NCBI GenBank assembly: GCA_016235445.1
Contig: JACRLB010000031.1
Location: 1-47,325, forward strand
Length of the DNA: 47,325 nt
DNA from: Chloroflexota bacterium
GTDB taxonomy: Bacteria > Chloroflexota > Anaerolineae > Anaerolineales > Villigracilaceae
Reading direction: 5' to 3'
Below, piece by piece: positions 8,536-15,789 of the stretch. The notes beneath the pieces were generated by a model. It did not search any database. It saw only the letters and a list, made by a program, of their open reading frames with translations, and had not been told where the DNA came from. Within the stretch, counting starts at the first letter, position 1. The number at the start of each line of letters is the position of its first letter. The translations under genes were made by a program, and so were the position numbers.

Positions 8536-9217
8536 ATTTACGCCTTTTCCTACCTGTATTCAAAACAGATATTTCATTCGGGCTCATGCCCTGCTCCAAT
8601 AAAAATTCGCGCTTCGGTTTCAACGCGCCCGTGGGGCAAACGCCCACGCACTGTCCGCACAACACGCAGGATGTTTCGGGAATCGCCTTGTCAAAAAACG
8701 TGCCAATCTGCGTTTCAAATCCGCGGCCTGTGAAGTTGATCGCAAAGGTATATTGCGCATCGTCCGCGCAAACCTGCACACAACGCCAGCACAGCAGGCA
8801 CTTCGAGTAGTCGCGCACATACATCGGGTTGTCGTCTTTCACGTCCGACTCGCGGCGTTCGGCATCGGGAAAGCGGCTCGATGACGCGCCGTAATCATGC
8901 ATCATGTTTTGGATTTCAAGCGACTCGGATAAATCCAGCGTGGACGCAAGCATCTCCAGAATGGTTCGCCTTGCGCGGATGACCTTCTCGCTTCTTGTCT
9001 GGACCTTCATGCTGGTTGCCGCTTTGACGATACACGCTGGCTGGAGCGCTCTCTGCCCCTCCACCTCCACGACGCAGATTCGGCAAAGGGCATTGGCCGT
9101 GGTTGCTTCGTGGAAGCAAATGGTGGGGATGTCAATCCCGTTCTCGCGCGCGGCATCGAGCAGGGTTTTACCGTCTTCGATTGTCAATTCTTTGCCGTCA
9201 ATGGTTAGAGTAATCAT
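8534..9217 (-). CDS. NuoG-N/HoxU-like iron-sulfur subunit of formate dehydrogenase
   Basis: Electron-transfer subunit of 227 residues. The N-terminal half is a [2Fe-2S] plant-ferredoxin-like domain with [19 protein letters not shown] and a later Cys (PACIVKA). The C-terminal half holds two [4Fe-4S] motifs, [11 protein letters not shown] and [12 protein letters not shown]. This matches the N-terminal region of NuoG or the HoxU/FdsA-N module, here as a separate protein. It would carry electrons between the flavin subunit and FdhA. It is the middle gene of the minus-strand operon, 50 bp after the NuoEF gene and 43 bp before fdhA. AAGG lies upstream of the ATG. The C terminus is strongly basic (GRKRRK). 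Confidence 0.9.
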   Translation of the reverse strand: MITLTIDGKELTIEDGKTLLDAARENGIDIPTICFHEATTANALCRICVVEVEGQRALQPACIVKAATSMKVQTRSEKVIRARRTILEMLASTLDLSESLEIQNMMHDYGASSSRFPDAERRESDVKDDNPMYVRDYSKCLLCWRCVQVCADDAQYTFAINFTGRGFETQIGTFFDKAIPETSCVLCGQCVGVCPTGALKPKREFLLEQGMSPNEISVLNTGRKRRK

Positions 9218-9267
9218 AGTGACCTTGGTTTAAAAGGATGAAATATGAAAGATGAAGGATGAATTTT

Positions 9268-11124
9268 CTATTTCCTTCGGGCGTTCGTCTTGTTCTTTGC
9301 GATATTTTTTACAGCAGGCTTCGGTTTTGCTTCTGCATCTCTCGATGCTTTAGAAGTTTTCTTTGGCTTGGCTTTCACCTTTGTACCTGTCGCCTTCTTT
9401 CCTCTTTCATCTTTCTTCTCCAACGGCAAGCCGTTGGACTCCATAAATAGCTCCGGCCAAATCTTCATCGCAGACAACACCGCGCTCGCGGCCGTTTGAC
9501 CGAGGCCGCACAGGCTGGCATCCGTCATCGTCCAGCCGACATCCTGCAAGCGGATGAAATCCTCGGGCAGGGTTTCGCTTTTTGCAACGCGATTCAAAAT
9601 TTCCATTTGGCGTTGCGTGCCCATCTGGCAGGGATAGCATTTGCCGCAGGATTCGTGTGCGAAGAATTTTCCGAGCCGTTTCAGAACGTCACGCATGTCG
9701 CGGGTTTCGTCGAAGACCATCACTACACCGGAGCCAAGCGGCAAGCCAACAGCCCGCAAATCTTCAAAAGTCATTTTTACATCAAGATGCTCAGGTGTGG
9801 CAAAAGCGCCCGCCGCGCCTCCAAACAACACAGACTGTAGTCTTGTCCTTCGGCTTCGCTCAGGACGAAGGAAATTTGAAACGCCGCCGGCCATATCAAG
9901 CAGTTCGCGCAGAGTGACTCCAAACGGGGCTTCATACAGGCCAGGTTGGGTTACATCGCCAGAGACACAGAATAATTTTGACCCAGGCGATTTCTCTGTG
10001 CCGATCTTGCGATATTCGAGCGAACCTTTGGAAATGATCAATGGGACGTTGCACAGGGTTTCAACATTATTGATGACGGTGGGTTTGTCGAACAGTCCAT
10101 TTGTCGTTGGGAAGGGCGGCTTCACCCGCGGGAAACCGCGCTTCCCTTCGATGGATTCAAACAGCGCGGTCTCCTCGCCACAAATGTAGGCGCCCGCGCC
10201 GACGCGAATTTCAATATCAAAGAGTTCTCCGAGATACCCAGCCACTCTCGCTTCATTCAGGGCTGTCTCGAGAACAGGCACGATGTATGGATATTCGCCG
10301 CGAATGTAAATGTAGCCCTTGTTTGCGCCAATCGCATACGCGGCGATGCACATCCCTTCGATGGCGCTGTGCGGATCATCCAACAGCAGAATGCGATCCT
10401 TGAACGTGCCAGGCTCGGATTCGTCTGCGTTGCAGATGATGTATTTTTGATCTGCCACGGCCTTTGCCGCGCCCTCCCATTTGATGCCTGTCGGGAAGGC
10501 TGCGCCGCCGCGTCCTACCAGACCCGAGGCCTTGATCTCTGCGACGACATCCTCTGGCTTCATTCGTAAGGCTTTTTGCAAAGCGGTGTATTCTCCGTAT
10601 TTTTTTAGGGAGGTTGTGCCGTCGCCACAATTTTTGGTCAATTCACGGATTGGGCCATAGACGCTGGACGATGGGCGATCTTCTTCTTGCGCGCCATCGC
10701 CTATCGTCGAGCGTTCATTGTCCATCGTCCACACTGCCGGGGCGAGTTCGCAAAGCCCAAGGCATGGACTCGGCTCGATGGTTAGAGACAGGTCTTCGGT
10801 CGTTTGACGCGGTTTTACATCGTAATGATGGCAGAGATGCTCGAGGAGTCCATCCCCGCCTTTGAGTGCGCAGGCTTGATCCGTACACACGCGAATGATT
10901 TTTTTGCCGACTGGTTTGTTATAAAAGAGCGAATAAAACTCGATGACGCCATGCACATCTGCAAGCGGCACGTTCAGGTTTTTTGCAACTTCAGAAGCAA
11001 CGGATTCGGACAGCCAGCCATAAATTTTTTGCGCGGCGTGAAGCGCAGGCAAAAGCCCGGAACGACCAAGCGGAATATATTTTTCAATGGCAGGTTTCAA
11101 TGAGATGGGGTCAATTTCAGACAT
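9268..11124 (-). CDS. NuoE-NuoF fusion, NAD(H)-binding flavin subunit of formate dehydrogenase
   Basis: Fusion of 618 residues. Residues 1-130 are a NuoE-like thioredoxin-fold [2Fe-2S] domain (C80, C85, C121, C125). Residues of about 185-560 are NuoF-like: [13 protein letters not shown] (FMN/NAD site, about 204-216) and an ESCGKCYPC [4Fe-4S] motif (C493, C496, C499) with the fourth ligand at C539. It would pass formate electrons to NAD+. GGAG precedes ATG 11124. Two stretches look inserted: about 133-152, encoded by a palindromic repeat at 10662-10733, and about 417-428 ([11 protein letters not shown]), encoded by a repeat at 9845-9872. The last 50 or so residues form a Lys/Ala-rich tail unusual for NuoF. 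It is first in the operon and divergent from the GntR gene. Confidence 0.9.
   Translation of the reverse strand: MSEIDPISLKPAIEKYIPLGRSGLLPALHAAQKIYGWLSESVASEVAKNLNVPLADVHGVIEFYSLFYNKPVGKKIIRVCTDQACALKGGDGLLEHLCHHYDVKPRQTTEDLSLTIEPSPCLGLCELAPAVWTMDNERSTIGDGAQEEDRPSSSVYGPIRELTKNCGDGTTSLKKYGEYTALQKALRMKPEDVVAEIKASGLVGRGGAAFPTGIKWEGAAKAVADQKYIICNADESEPGTFKDRILLLDDPHSAIEGMCIAAYAIGANKGYIYIRGEYPYIVPVLETALNEARVAGYLGELFDIEIRVGAGAYICGEETALFESIEGKRGFPRVKPPFPTTNGLFDKPTVINNVETLCNVPLIISKGSLEYRKIGTEKSPGSKLFCVSGDVTQPGLYEAPFGVTLRELLDMAGGVSNFLRPERSRRTRLQSVLFGGAAGAFATPEHLDVKMTFEDLRAVGLPLGSGVVMVFDETRDMRDVLKRLGKFFAHESCGKCYPCQMGTQRQMEILNRVAKSETLPEDFIRLQDVGWTMTDASLCGLGQTAASAVLSAMKIWPELFMESNGLPLEKKDERGKKATGTKVKAKPKKTSKASRDAEAKPKPAVKNIAKNKTNARRK
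9845..9872. repeat. GTCCTTCGG...CAGGACGAAGG repeat inside the NuoEF gene
   Basis: This palindrome-like sequence, related to the one in the 19112-19240 intergenic element, encodes [10 protein letters not shown] in the NuoEF reading frame, where NuoF proteins normally have a short Gly-Gly-Lys turn before the LFGG segment. Confidence 0.7.
10662..10733. repeat. Palindromic repeat inside the NuoE portion
   Basis: The arms 10662-10679 and 10696-10713 match as inverted repeats at 16 of 18 positions, followed by another TCCATCGTCC unit. It encodes about 20 extra residues just after the last NuoE cysteine. Confidence 0.7.
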
Positions 11125-11148
11125 GAAGTCTCCAATATATCCAGTATA

Positions 11149-11159
11149 CCCGTCACGGG
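11149..11159. promoter_or_regulatory. Palindrome CCCGT-C-ACGGG near the predicted fdh transcription start
   Basis: A perfect 5-1-5 palindrome located where transcription from the -10 box at 11161-11166 (minus strand) would begin. It is a candidate operator; the binding protein is unknown. Confidence 0.4.
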
Positions 11160-11160
11160 C

Positions 11161-11190
11161 ATTATATAACCGATGACATTTTTCGTGACA
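11161..11190 (-). promoter_or_regulatory. Predicted promoter of the formate dehydrogenase operon
   Basis: On the minus strand a perfect TATAAT -10 box (complement of 11161-11166) lies 18 bases downstream of a weak -35-like TGTCAC (complement of 11185-11190). It would give a leader of about 30 bases carrying GGAG before the NuoEF start. Confidence 0.5.
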
Positions 11191-11194
11191 CGAA
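11182..11194. promoter_or_regulatory. Candidate FadR-type GntR operator
   Basis: Perfect palindrome TTCGTG-A-CACGAA. Its core TCGTGACACGA fits the TNGTNNNACNA pattern typical of FadR-subfamily regulators. It overlaps the -35 region of the fdh promoter and lies just upstream of the regulator's own predicted promoter, so binding could control both directions. Confidence 0.55.
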
Positions 11195-11198
11195 GCAC

Positions 11199-11227
11199 TT
11201 CCGAAATCGGGGGTGATTATATATAAT
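11199..11227 (+). promoter_or_regulatory. Predicted promoter of the GntR gene and methyltransferase operon
   Basis: TTCCGA (11199-11204) lies 17 bases before a perfect TATAAT (11222-11227). Transcription would start at or next to the ATG at 11236, giving a leaderless mRNA. Confidence 0.45.
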
Positions 11228-11236
11228 ATATAATCA
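11214..11236. promoter_or_regulatory. 23-bp perfect palindrome over the -10 box and start codon
   Basis: TGATTATATAT, a central A, and the exact reverse complement. The last base is the A of the regulator's ATG. It overlaps two TATAAT sequences. It is AT-rich, so part of the symmetry could be chance, but 11 matching pairs at this site suggest an autoregulatory operator. Confidence 0.5.
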
Positions 11237-11979
11237 TGGCGTCAATAGCAGAAAAAGAATTCACCCACAAACCATTGAAAGATGAAATTTACGATGCACT
11301 GCATCGCCAGATCATCGCGGGCAAGTACAGGCCAGGCGACTGGTTGCGGCAGGAGGATATTGCCAGCCAGATGGGCGTGAGCATGACCCCTGTGCGCGAG
11401 GCATTAGACTTGCTGGTTGCGAAAGGATTGGCTGAACGTGTGCCCTACCGGGGCGTGCGCGTGCGGGAGGTTTCTGCCAGGGAGGTTGTGGAAGCGTATG
11501 GACTGCGCCTGATGCTGGAGGCGATGATCGCGCGCGAAGCGGCCATGAATAGTACGGAAGGGCAAATCTCCAAACTACAGGCGATCATGGATGAAATGGA
11601 CAGGCATGTCGAGTTGAGCGAAATGCCGCAGGAGCGACAGCTCAGCCGCGAGTTTCATGCGGCGATTGCCGAGGCTTCGGGAAATTCTTTGTTGACCCAG
11701 CTTTACACAATCGTATCGAATGCGTTTCCCGATTGGCTGTTGTACGAGGCGCTTTATCGAAAGCCCGAATTGGTTTCAGGCAGTGTGACACAAACCCACG
11801 ACGAACACACCTCCATTTTGGATGCGCTCAAAAAACGGGATGCAGACCTGGCGGTGAAGGTTTCGCTGGAACACGTGATGGAATCAGGCAGGTGGCTGGA
11901 GACGTATCGTGACATTCCAGCCAAACTACTGCGAGAGCAGGAAAAACAAGTTACGCACTTGATGAAAAAATCAAAGTAA
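11236..11979 (+). CDS. GntR-family transcriptional regulator, FadR/FCD subfamily
   Basis: Regulator of 247 residues. The N-terminal winged helix (about 15-80) contains the GntR signature [21 protein letters not shown]. The C-terminal FCD ligand domain (about 90-225) has the His residues that usually bind metal in this subfamily ([25 protein letters not shown]). It opens a plus-strand run of methyltransferase genes (12 bp to the next gene) and is divergent from the formate dehydrogenase operon, so it probably controls one or both. There is no normal ribosome site before the ATG; the perfect -10 box eight bases upstream suggests leaderless translation. The effector is unknown; FCD proteins usually bind small organic acids. 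Confidence 0.9.
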   Translation: MASIAEKEFTHKPLKDEIYDALHRQIIAGKYRPGDWLRQEDIASQMGVSMTPVREALDLLVAKGLAERVPYRGVRVREVSAREVVEAYGLRLMLEAMIAREAAMNSTEGQISKLQAIMDEMDRHVELSEMPQERQLSREFHAAIAEASGNSLLTQLYTIVSNAFPDWLLYEALYRKPELVSGSVTQTHDEHTSILDALKKRDADLAVKVSLEHVMESGRWLETYRDIPAKLLREQEKQVTHLMKKSK

Positions 11980-11991
11980 CCAGGAGGCAGT

Positions 11992-12645
11992 ATGACGGAA
12001 GAATTATTCAAACAGATGGCGCAAAGCATCATTGACGGGGACTCTGATCTTTCGGTGGAGCTTGCAAAGAAAGCCATCGAAATAAACATGCACCCGCTGG
12101 AAGCGATCACAAAAGGCTTTGTGGTGGGCGTCAATTACATTGGCGATCAATTTGGCCTGGGCGAAGCATTCCTGCCCGAGTTGGTGATGGCAGGCGAAGC
12201 GATGAAAGCCGCGGTCGCCGTGCTGGAACCTGAGTTGATCAAACTTGGCTCGGCCCGTGAAACGATGGGACGCGTTGTGCTTGCCACCGTGGAAGGCGAC
12301 ATCCACGAGATCGGCAAGACTCTTGTCGGCACCATGCTCAGCGCATCTGGCTTTGAAGTGACCGACCTGGGCGTGGACCAGCCCGCCGAAAAGATCATCG
12401 GCAAGGCTCTCGAAATCGACGCACAGATCATCGGGATGAGCGCATTGCTCACCACAACCATGGTTCGCCAACGCGAAGTGATCGAAGAACTGGATAAGGA
12501 AGGCTTGCGCCCGCGCATCAAGGTGATGGTCGGCGGCGCTCCCATCACCCGCGATTGGTTCCAAAAAATAAAAGCAGATGGCTACTCTGAAGATGCCGTC
12601 GGCGCGGTGAAGGTGGCGAAGGAATTGGTCGGGAAGGGAGATTAG
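11992..12645 (+). CDS. Corrinoid methyl-carrier protein, MttC/MtbC type
   Basis: Cobalamin-binding protein of 217 residues that carries the methyl group between methyltransferases. Residues 1-85 form the helical cap domain. The Rossmann-like B12 domain has the base-off motif D103-x-H105-x-x-G108, with H105 as the lower cobalt ligand, then the usual GMSALLTTTM and GGAPIT segments. AGGAGG lies five bases before ATG 11992. It follows the GntR gene and precedes three MttB-type genes, matching the order in trimethylamine and glycine-betaine demethylation systems. MetH-like or MtaC-like roles are possible, but the neighbours favour MttC. A reductive-activation protein (RamA type) is not present in this window. 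Confidence 0.92.
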   Translation: MTEELFKQMAQSIIDGDSDLSVELAKKAIEINMHPLEAITKGFVVGVNYIGDQFGLGEAFLPELVMAGEAMKAAVAVLEPELIKLGSARETMGRVVLATVEGDIHEIGKTLVGTMLSASGFEVTDLGVDQPAEKIIGKALEIDAQIIGMSALLTTTMVRQREVIEELDKEGLRPRIKVMVGGAPITRDWFQKIKADGYSEDAVGAVKVAKELVGKGD

Positions 12646-12654
12646 TAGTACGGG

Positions 12655-12755
12655 GCACGAGATACAAGTTACGAGTTACGAATTACGAATTACGAGTTGC
12701 ATTACCACTTGTTTACCCGTTTACCTGTTTACTTGCATACCTGTTTGCCAACCTA
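12655..12755. repeat. Two short tandem-repeat tracts between corrinoid and mttB-like genes
   Basis: The first tract (about 12660-12700) repeats TTACGAGTTACGAAT-type units of 9 bp; the second (about 12708-12750) repeats GTTTACCTGT-type units of 10 bp. Both types recur elsewhere in the window (for example 26583-26663 and 28884-28940). Confidence 0.7.
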
Positions 12756-12790
12756 GAGAGAGTGAGAGACACCATGCCTCGGGAGGGCTT

Positions 12791-14242
12791 ATGTCTCATA
12801 AGAATATCAAGACGATCAGTAATCCAAAACTGAAATTGGAAATACTGACAGAAGAAGATGTAAAAAAAATCCACGATGCCACATTGCAGATCATCGAAAA
12901 AGTGGGCGTGAGATTTCCATCCAAACGCGCGCTGGAGATTTGGGAAGCCCACGGCGCGGATGTGAATCACGAAAAGAAGATCGTGCGGGTCAAGCCGCAG
13001 ATCATCGAAGATGCGCTCAAAAAAGCGCCGCCCGCGTACAAACTCGCGGCGCGCGACCCGCAACAGGATTTACAGCTTGACGGCAACCACGTCCACCTTG
13101 GCACAGACGGCTGTGGCGTGGAAGTAATCGACATCCACACTGGCGAAAAGCGTACCTCGTGCTTGCAGGATGTCCGCGACATTGCGCGCATCGCTGACGC
13201 TACCGAAGAAGTGGCCTTTCACTGGGTTCCCGTCTCAGCGCAGGATACGCCCGCAGAAGCGCGTGGACTGCACGAGATCAAGGCCGTTTGGGAAAACTCC
13301 ACCAAACACTTGCAGACCGAGTCCATTTACAACGTGGAGGAAGCCAAAGCCGCGATTGAAATGGCCGCGCTGATCGTTGGCGGAAAAGATAAGCTCCGCG
13401 AGCGGCCTGTTCTCTCGCTCATGCAATGCACCGCCCCCCCGCTCGGTCACGACGGCGGAAGTTTGGACGCCGCACTCCTCGCCGCAGAAGTTGGTATCCC
13501 AACAGGGTTTATGACCATGGCGGCTTGCGCCACAACTGGCCCAACGACCATGGCTGGAAATCTCGCAGTTGGCAACGCGGAAGTGATCGCAGGGACGGCA
13601 CTTTTACAACTGGCATACCCTGGCGCGCCTGTCTTTTACGCCGCGGCACAAACCGCATCTGACCTGCGGACTGGGGCATACACAGGCGGCGGCCCCGAAG
13701 ACTTCCTCTTTGGCGCGGCCACCAATGTGCTGGCAGATTTCTACAACATCCCGCTTTCGATGGGCGCGTTCGCCACAGGCGCGAAGGAACCCAACTGGCA
13801 GGCAGGTCTCGAAGGCGCACTCTCCAGTTTCATGGCGAGCGTGGTGATGTCTGACATGCTGTTGGGGTGCGGATTCCTGCACGGCAGTCGCATCTGGTCC
13901 TTCGCAGAGATGATGATGGACTGCGAGATTTTCTCCATCGTCCACAAGATGATGGAAGGAATCGTTGTCAACGATGAAACGCTCGCCCTCGATGTAATTG
14001 CGGCAGTCGGCCCTGGAAGTCATTATCTTGGACAAAAACACACCCGCAACCACATGCGCGAATTATTCATGCCGCAATTTATGGACAGGCGTCCATACTC
14101 CGAATGGGAAACGAAAAAAGACGATGCGCGCGATTGGGCATTAACCAGGGCACGCAAAGTTTTGAAGGAACACCAGCCCGACCCGCTCGATGAAAAGATC
14201 AGCAAGGAAATGGGCAGAATTATCAAGTCGGTTGAGAAGTAG
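12791..14242 (+). CDS. MttB-superfamily methyltransferase, paralogue 1 (non-pyrrolysine)
   Basis: COG5598-type methyltransferase of 483 residues, expected to move a methyl group from a quaternary amine or another methylated compound to the corrinoid protein upstream. The length and whole-length pattern (EDVKKIHDATLQIIEKVGV at the N terminus, a Gly/Ala-rich TIM-barrel core with TGPTTMAGNLAVGNAEVIAG, and GPGSHYLGQKHTRNH near the C terminus) match the family. Authentic trimethylamine MttB reads a UAG as pyrrolysine; here the frame is open without an internal UAG, as in MtgB-type glycine-betaine enzymes. GGAGG precedes the ATG. Substrate unknown. Two more paralogues follow in the same operon. Confidence 0.9.
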   Translation: MSHKNIKTISNPKLKLEILTEEDVKKIHDATLQIIEKVGVRFPSKRALEIWEAHGADVNHEKKIVRVKPQIIEDALKKAPPAYKLAARDPQQDLQLDGNHVHLGTDGCGVEVIDIHTGEKRTSCLQDVRDIARIADATEEVAFHWVPVSAQDTPAEARGLHEIKAVWENSTKHLQTESIYNVEEAKAAIEMAALIVGGKDKLRERPVLSLMQCTAPPLGHDGGSLDAALLAAEVGIPTGFMTMAACATTGPTTMAGNLAVGNAEVIAGTALLQLAYPGAPVFYAAAQTASDLRTGAYTGGGPEDFLFGAATNVLADFYNIPLSMGAFATGAKEPNWQAGLEGALSSFMASVVMSDMLLGCGFLHGSRIWSFAEMMMDCEIFSIVHKMMEGIVVNDETLALDVIAAVGPGSHYLGQKHTRNHMRELFMPQFMDRRPYSEWETKKDDARDWALTRARKVLKEHQPDPLDEKISKEMGRIIKSVEK

Positions 14243-14244
14243 TA

Positions 14245-14300
14245 ATTGGTAATTAGAGATTAGAGATTAGAGATTGCCGATTACCAATCTCCAATCTCTT
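14245..14300. repeat. Palindromic spacer between two mttB-like genes
   Basis: ATTGGTAAT (14245-14253) and its exact reverse complement (14280-14288) flank three TAGAGAT units; CCAATCTCCAATCTC follows. It is the same repeat type as inside fdhA. Confidence 0.65.
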
Positions 14301-14313
14301 TTAAAGGTGAAAT

Positions 14314-15789
14314 ATGCAACCCAAACTATCCCTACTCGACGACGCCCTCATCGCACGCATCCTCGACGAAGCCTATCAACTGATGCTCAAGCCTGGCATC
14401 AAGGTGCAAAACGAGGAAGCGCGTAAACTGCTTGCAGAAGCAGGCGCACAAGTGGACGAAGAGACAATGATCGTCCGCATCCCGGAGCAAATCGTCAGAC
14501 AGGCATTGGAAACTGCCCCTCGCCAGTTTCATCTCTTCGATTACGAGGATCAGCCCAAAGTCCAGTATGGAGGCGATGCAGTTCACTTCGACCCAGGCTC
14601 CTCCGGCATCTGCGTCCTCATCCCAGAGACGTTGGAGCATAAGACTGCCGTAACCGAAGACCTGATCCGCATTATCAAAGTTGCCGAAAGCCTGCCGCAA
14701 TACGACGCGCAATCCACGGCGGTGGTGTGCGACGATGTGCCGAAGGAATTGCACGACCTGTATCGTTTGTATCTGGTGATGCTGTTTTCAAAGAAGCCGA
14801 TTGTGACGGGCGCGTTCACCAACACGACCGTGCATCACATGATCGACATGCTCGCCATCTTCGCGGGCGGGCGCGAAAATTTACGCGAGCATCCACGCGC
14901 CATATTCGATGCCTGCCCATCGCCGCCATTGATCTGGTCGAACTTTGGCGCGGGCAACTTGATTACATTGGCGCGCGCGGGTGTGCCTGCTGAAATCGTA
15001 TCCATGCCATTGGCGGGCGCGGCGGCTCCCGTCACGTTGCTCGGCGCGGTCACACAACATGCGGCGGAATGTCTTTCGGGCATTACAATTCATCAACTTG
15101 CGCGCGCGGGTTCGCCCATTGTGTGGGGCGGCGCGGCATCTACATTCGACATGCGAAAAGGCGGCACACCGTTTGGCTCGGTGGAAACCGCAATGATCGG
15201 TTCGTCCTATACCCAGGTTGGCAAATCGCTTGGCCTGCCGACCCATGCCTATCTTGGCGGAACCGAATCAAAAATTCTGGATATGCAGGCGGGTCTCGAA
15301 AGCGGCATGGGCGCAATGATCGGCGCGTTAAGCGGCATCAACATGATCTCTGGTTCAGGCATGATTGATTCACTGCTTTGTCACAGCCCTGAAAAACTCG
15401 TCATCGACGCGGAAGGCATCGCCATGGCAAAGCGCATGGTACAAGGTATGATGATCCACACCGAAACGCTTGCCACCGGGTTTTATGAAGGCGTCAACTT
15501 CAAAGGCGGCGACTTCCTCAAACAACGCATCACCTTGCAGTTATTTCAAAAGGAACAGCACATGCCAGGCAAAGTGATCGACCGCGACTCGATGCGCGGC
15601 TGGAAGGAATCAGGCTCGCTGGATACCTTCGCCCGCGCAAGAATCCGCGTGACGGAAATCCTCGCCTCTTATCTCCGCCCTGAGCTTGATCCTGTCCAAG
15701 TGGCAGAACTCCACGCTTTTGTATTGACTCTCGCGAAAAAAGCGGGCATGAAAAATCTACCGATGATAGAGAATTTTGAATTTGCCTAA
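14314..15789 (+). CDS. MttB-superfamily methyltransferase, paralogue 2 (non-pyrrolysine)
   Basis: Methyltransferase of 491 residues in the same superfamily as its neighbours but clearly divergent in sequence, which suggests a different methylated substrate rather than a recent duplication. The N terminus (LDEAYQLMLKPGIKVQNEEARKLL) and the core (PAEIVSMPLAGAAAPVTLLGAVTQHAAECLSG) follow the family pattern. No UAG codon interrupts the frame. AAAGGTGA precedes the ATG. The last 14 bases overlap the predicted TTG start of the S9 peptidase gene, so the two are probably translated together. The methyl acceptor is presumably the corrinoid protein at 11992. Confidence 0.88.
   Translation: MQPKLSLLDDALIARILDEAYQLMLKPGIKVQNEEARKLLAEAGAQVDEETMIVRIPEQIVRQALETAPRQFHLFDYEDQPKVQYGGDAVHFDPGSSGICVLIPETLEHKTAVTEDLIRIIKVAESLPQYDAQSTAVVCDDVPKELHDLYRLYLVMLFSKKPIVTGAFTNTTVHHMIDMLAIFAGGRENLREHPRAIFDACPSPPLIWSNFGAGNLITLARAGVPAEIVSMPLAGAAAPVTLLGAVTQHAAECLSGITIHQLARAGSPIVWGGAASTFDMRKGGTPFGSVETAMIGSSYTQVGKSLGLPTHAYLGGTESKILDMQAGLESGMGAMIGALSGINMISGSGMIDSLLCHSPEKLVIDAEGIAMAKRMVQGMMIHTETLATGFYEGVNFKGGDFLKQRITLQLFQKEQHMPGKVIDRDSMRGWKESGSLDTFARARIRVTEILASYLRPELDPVQVAELHAFVLTLAKKAGMKNLPMIENFEFA

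Noticed and set aside
12004-12564. 186-codon minus-strand ORF opposite the corrinoid gene
   Set aside because: It is the antisense shadow of a well-supported gene, with the His/Asp-rich composition typical of reversed coding sequence.
12646-12790. Cobalamin riboswitch upstream of the methyltransferases
   Set aside because: No recognisable B12-box was seen; the spacer consists of tandem repeats.
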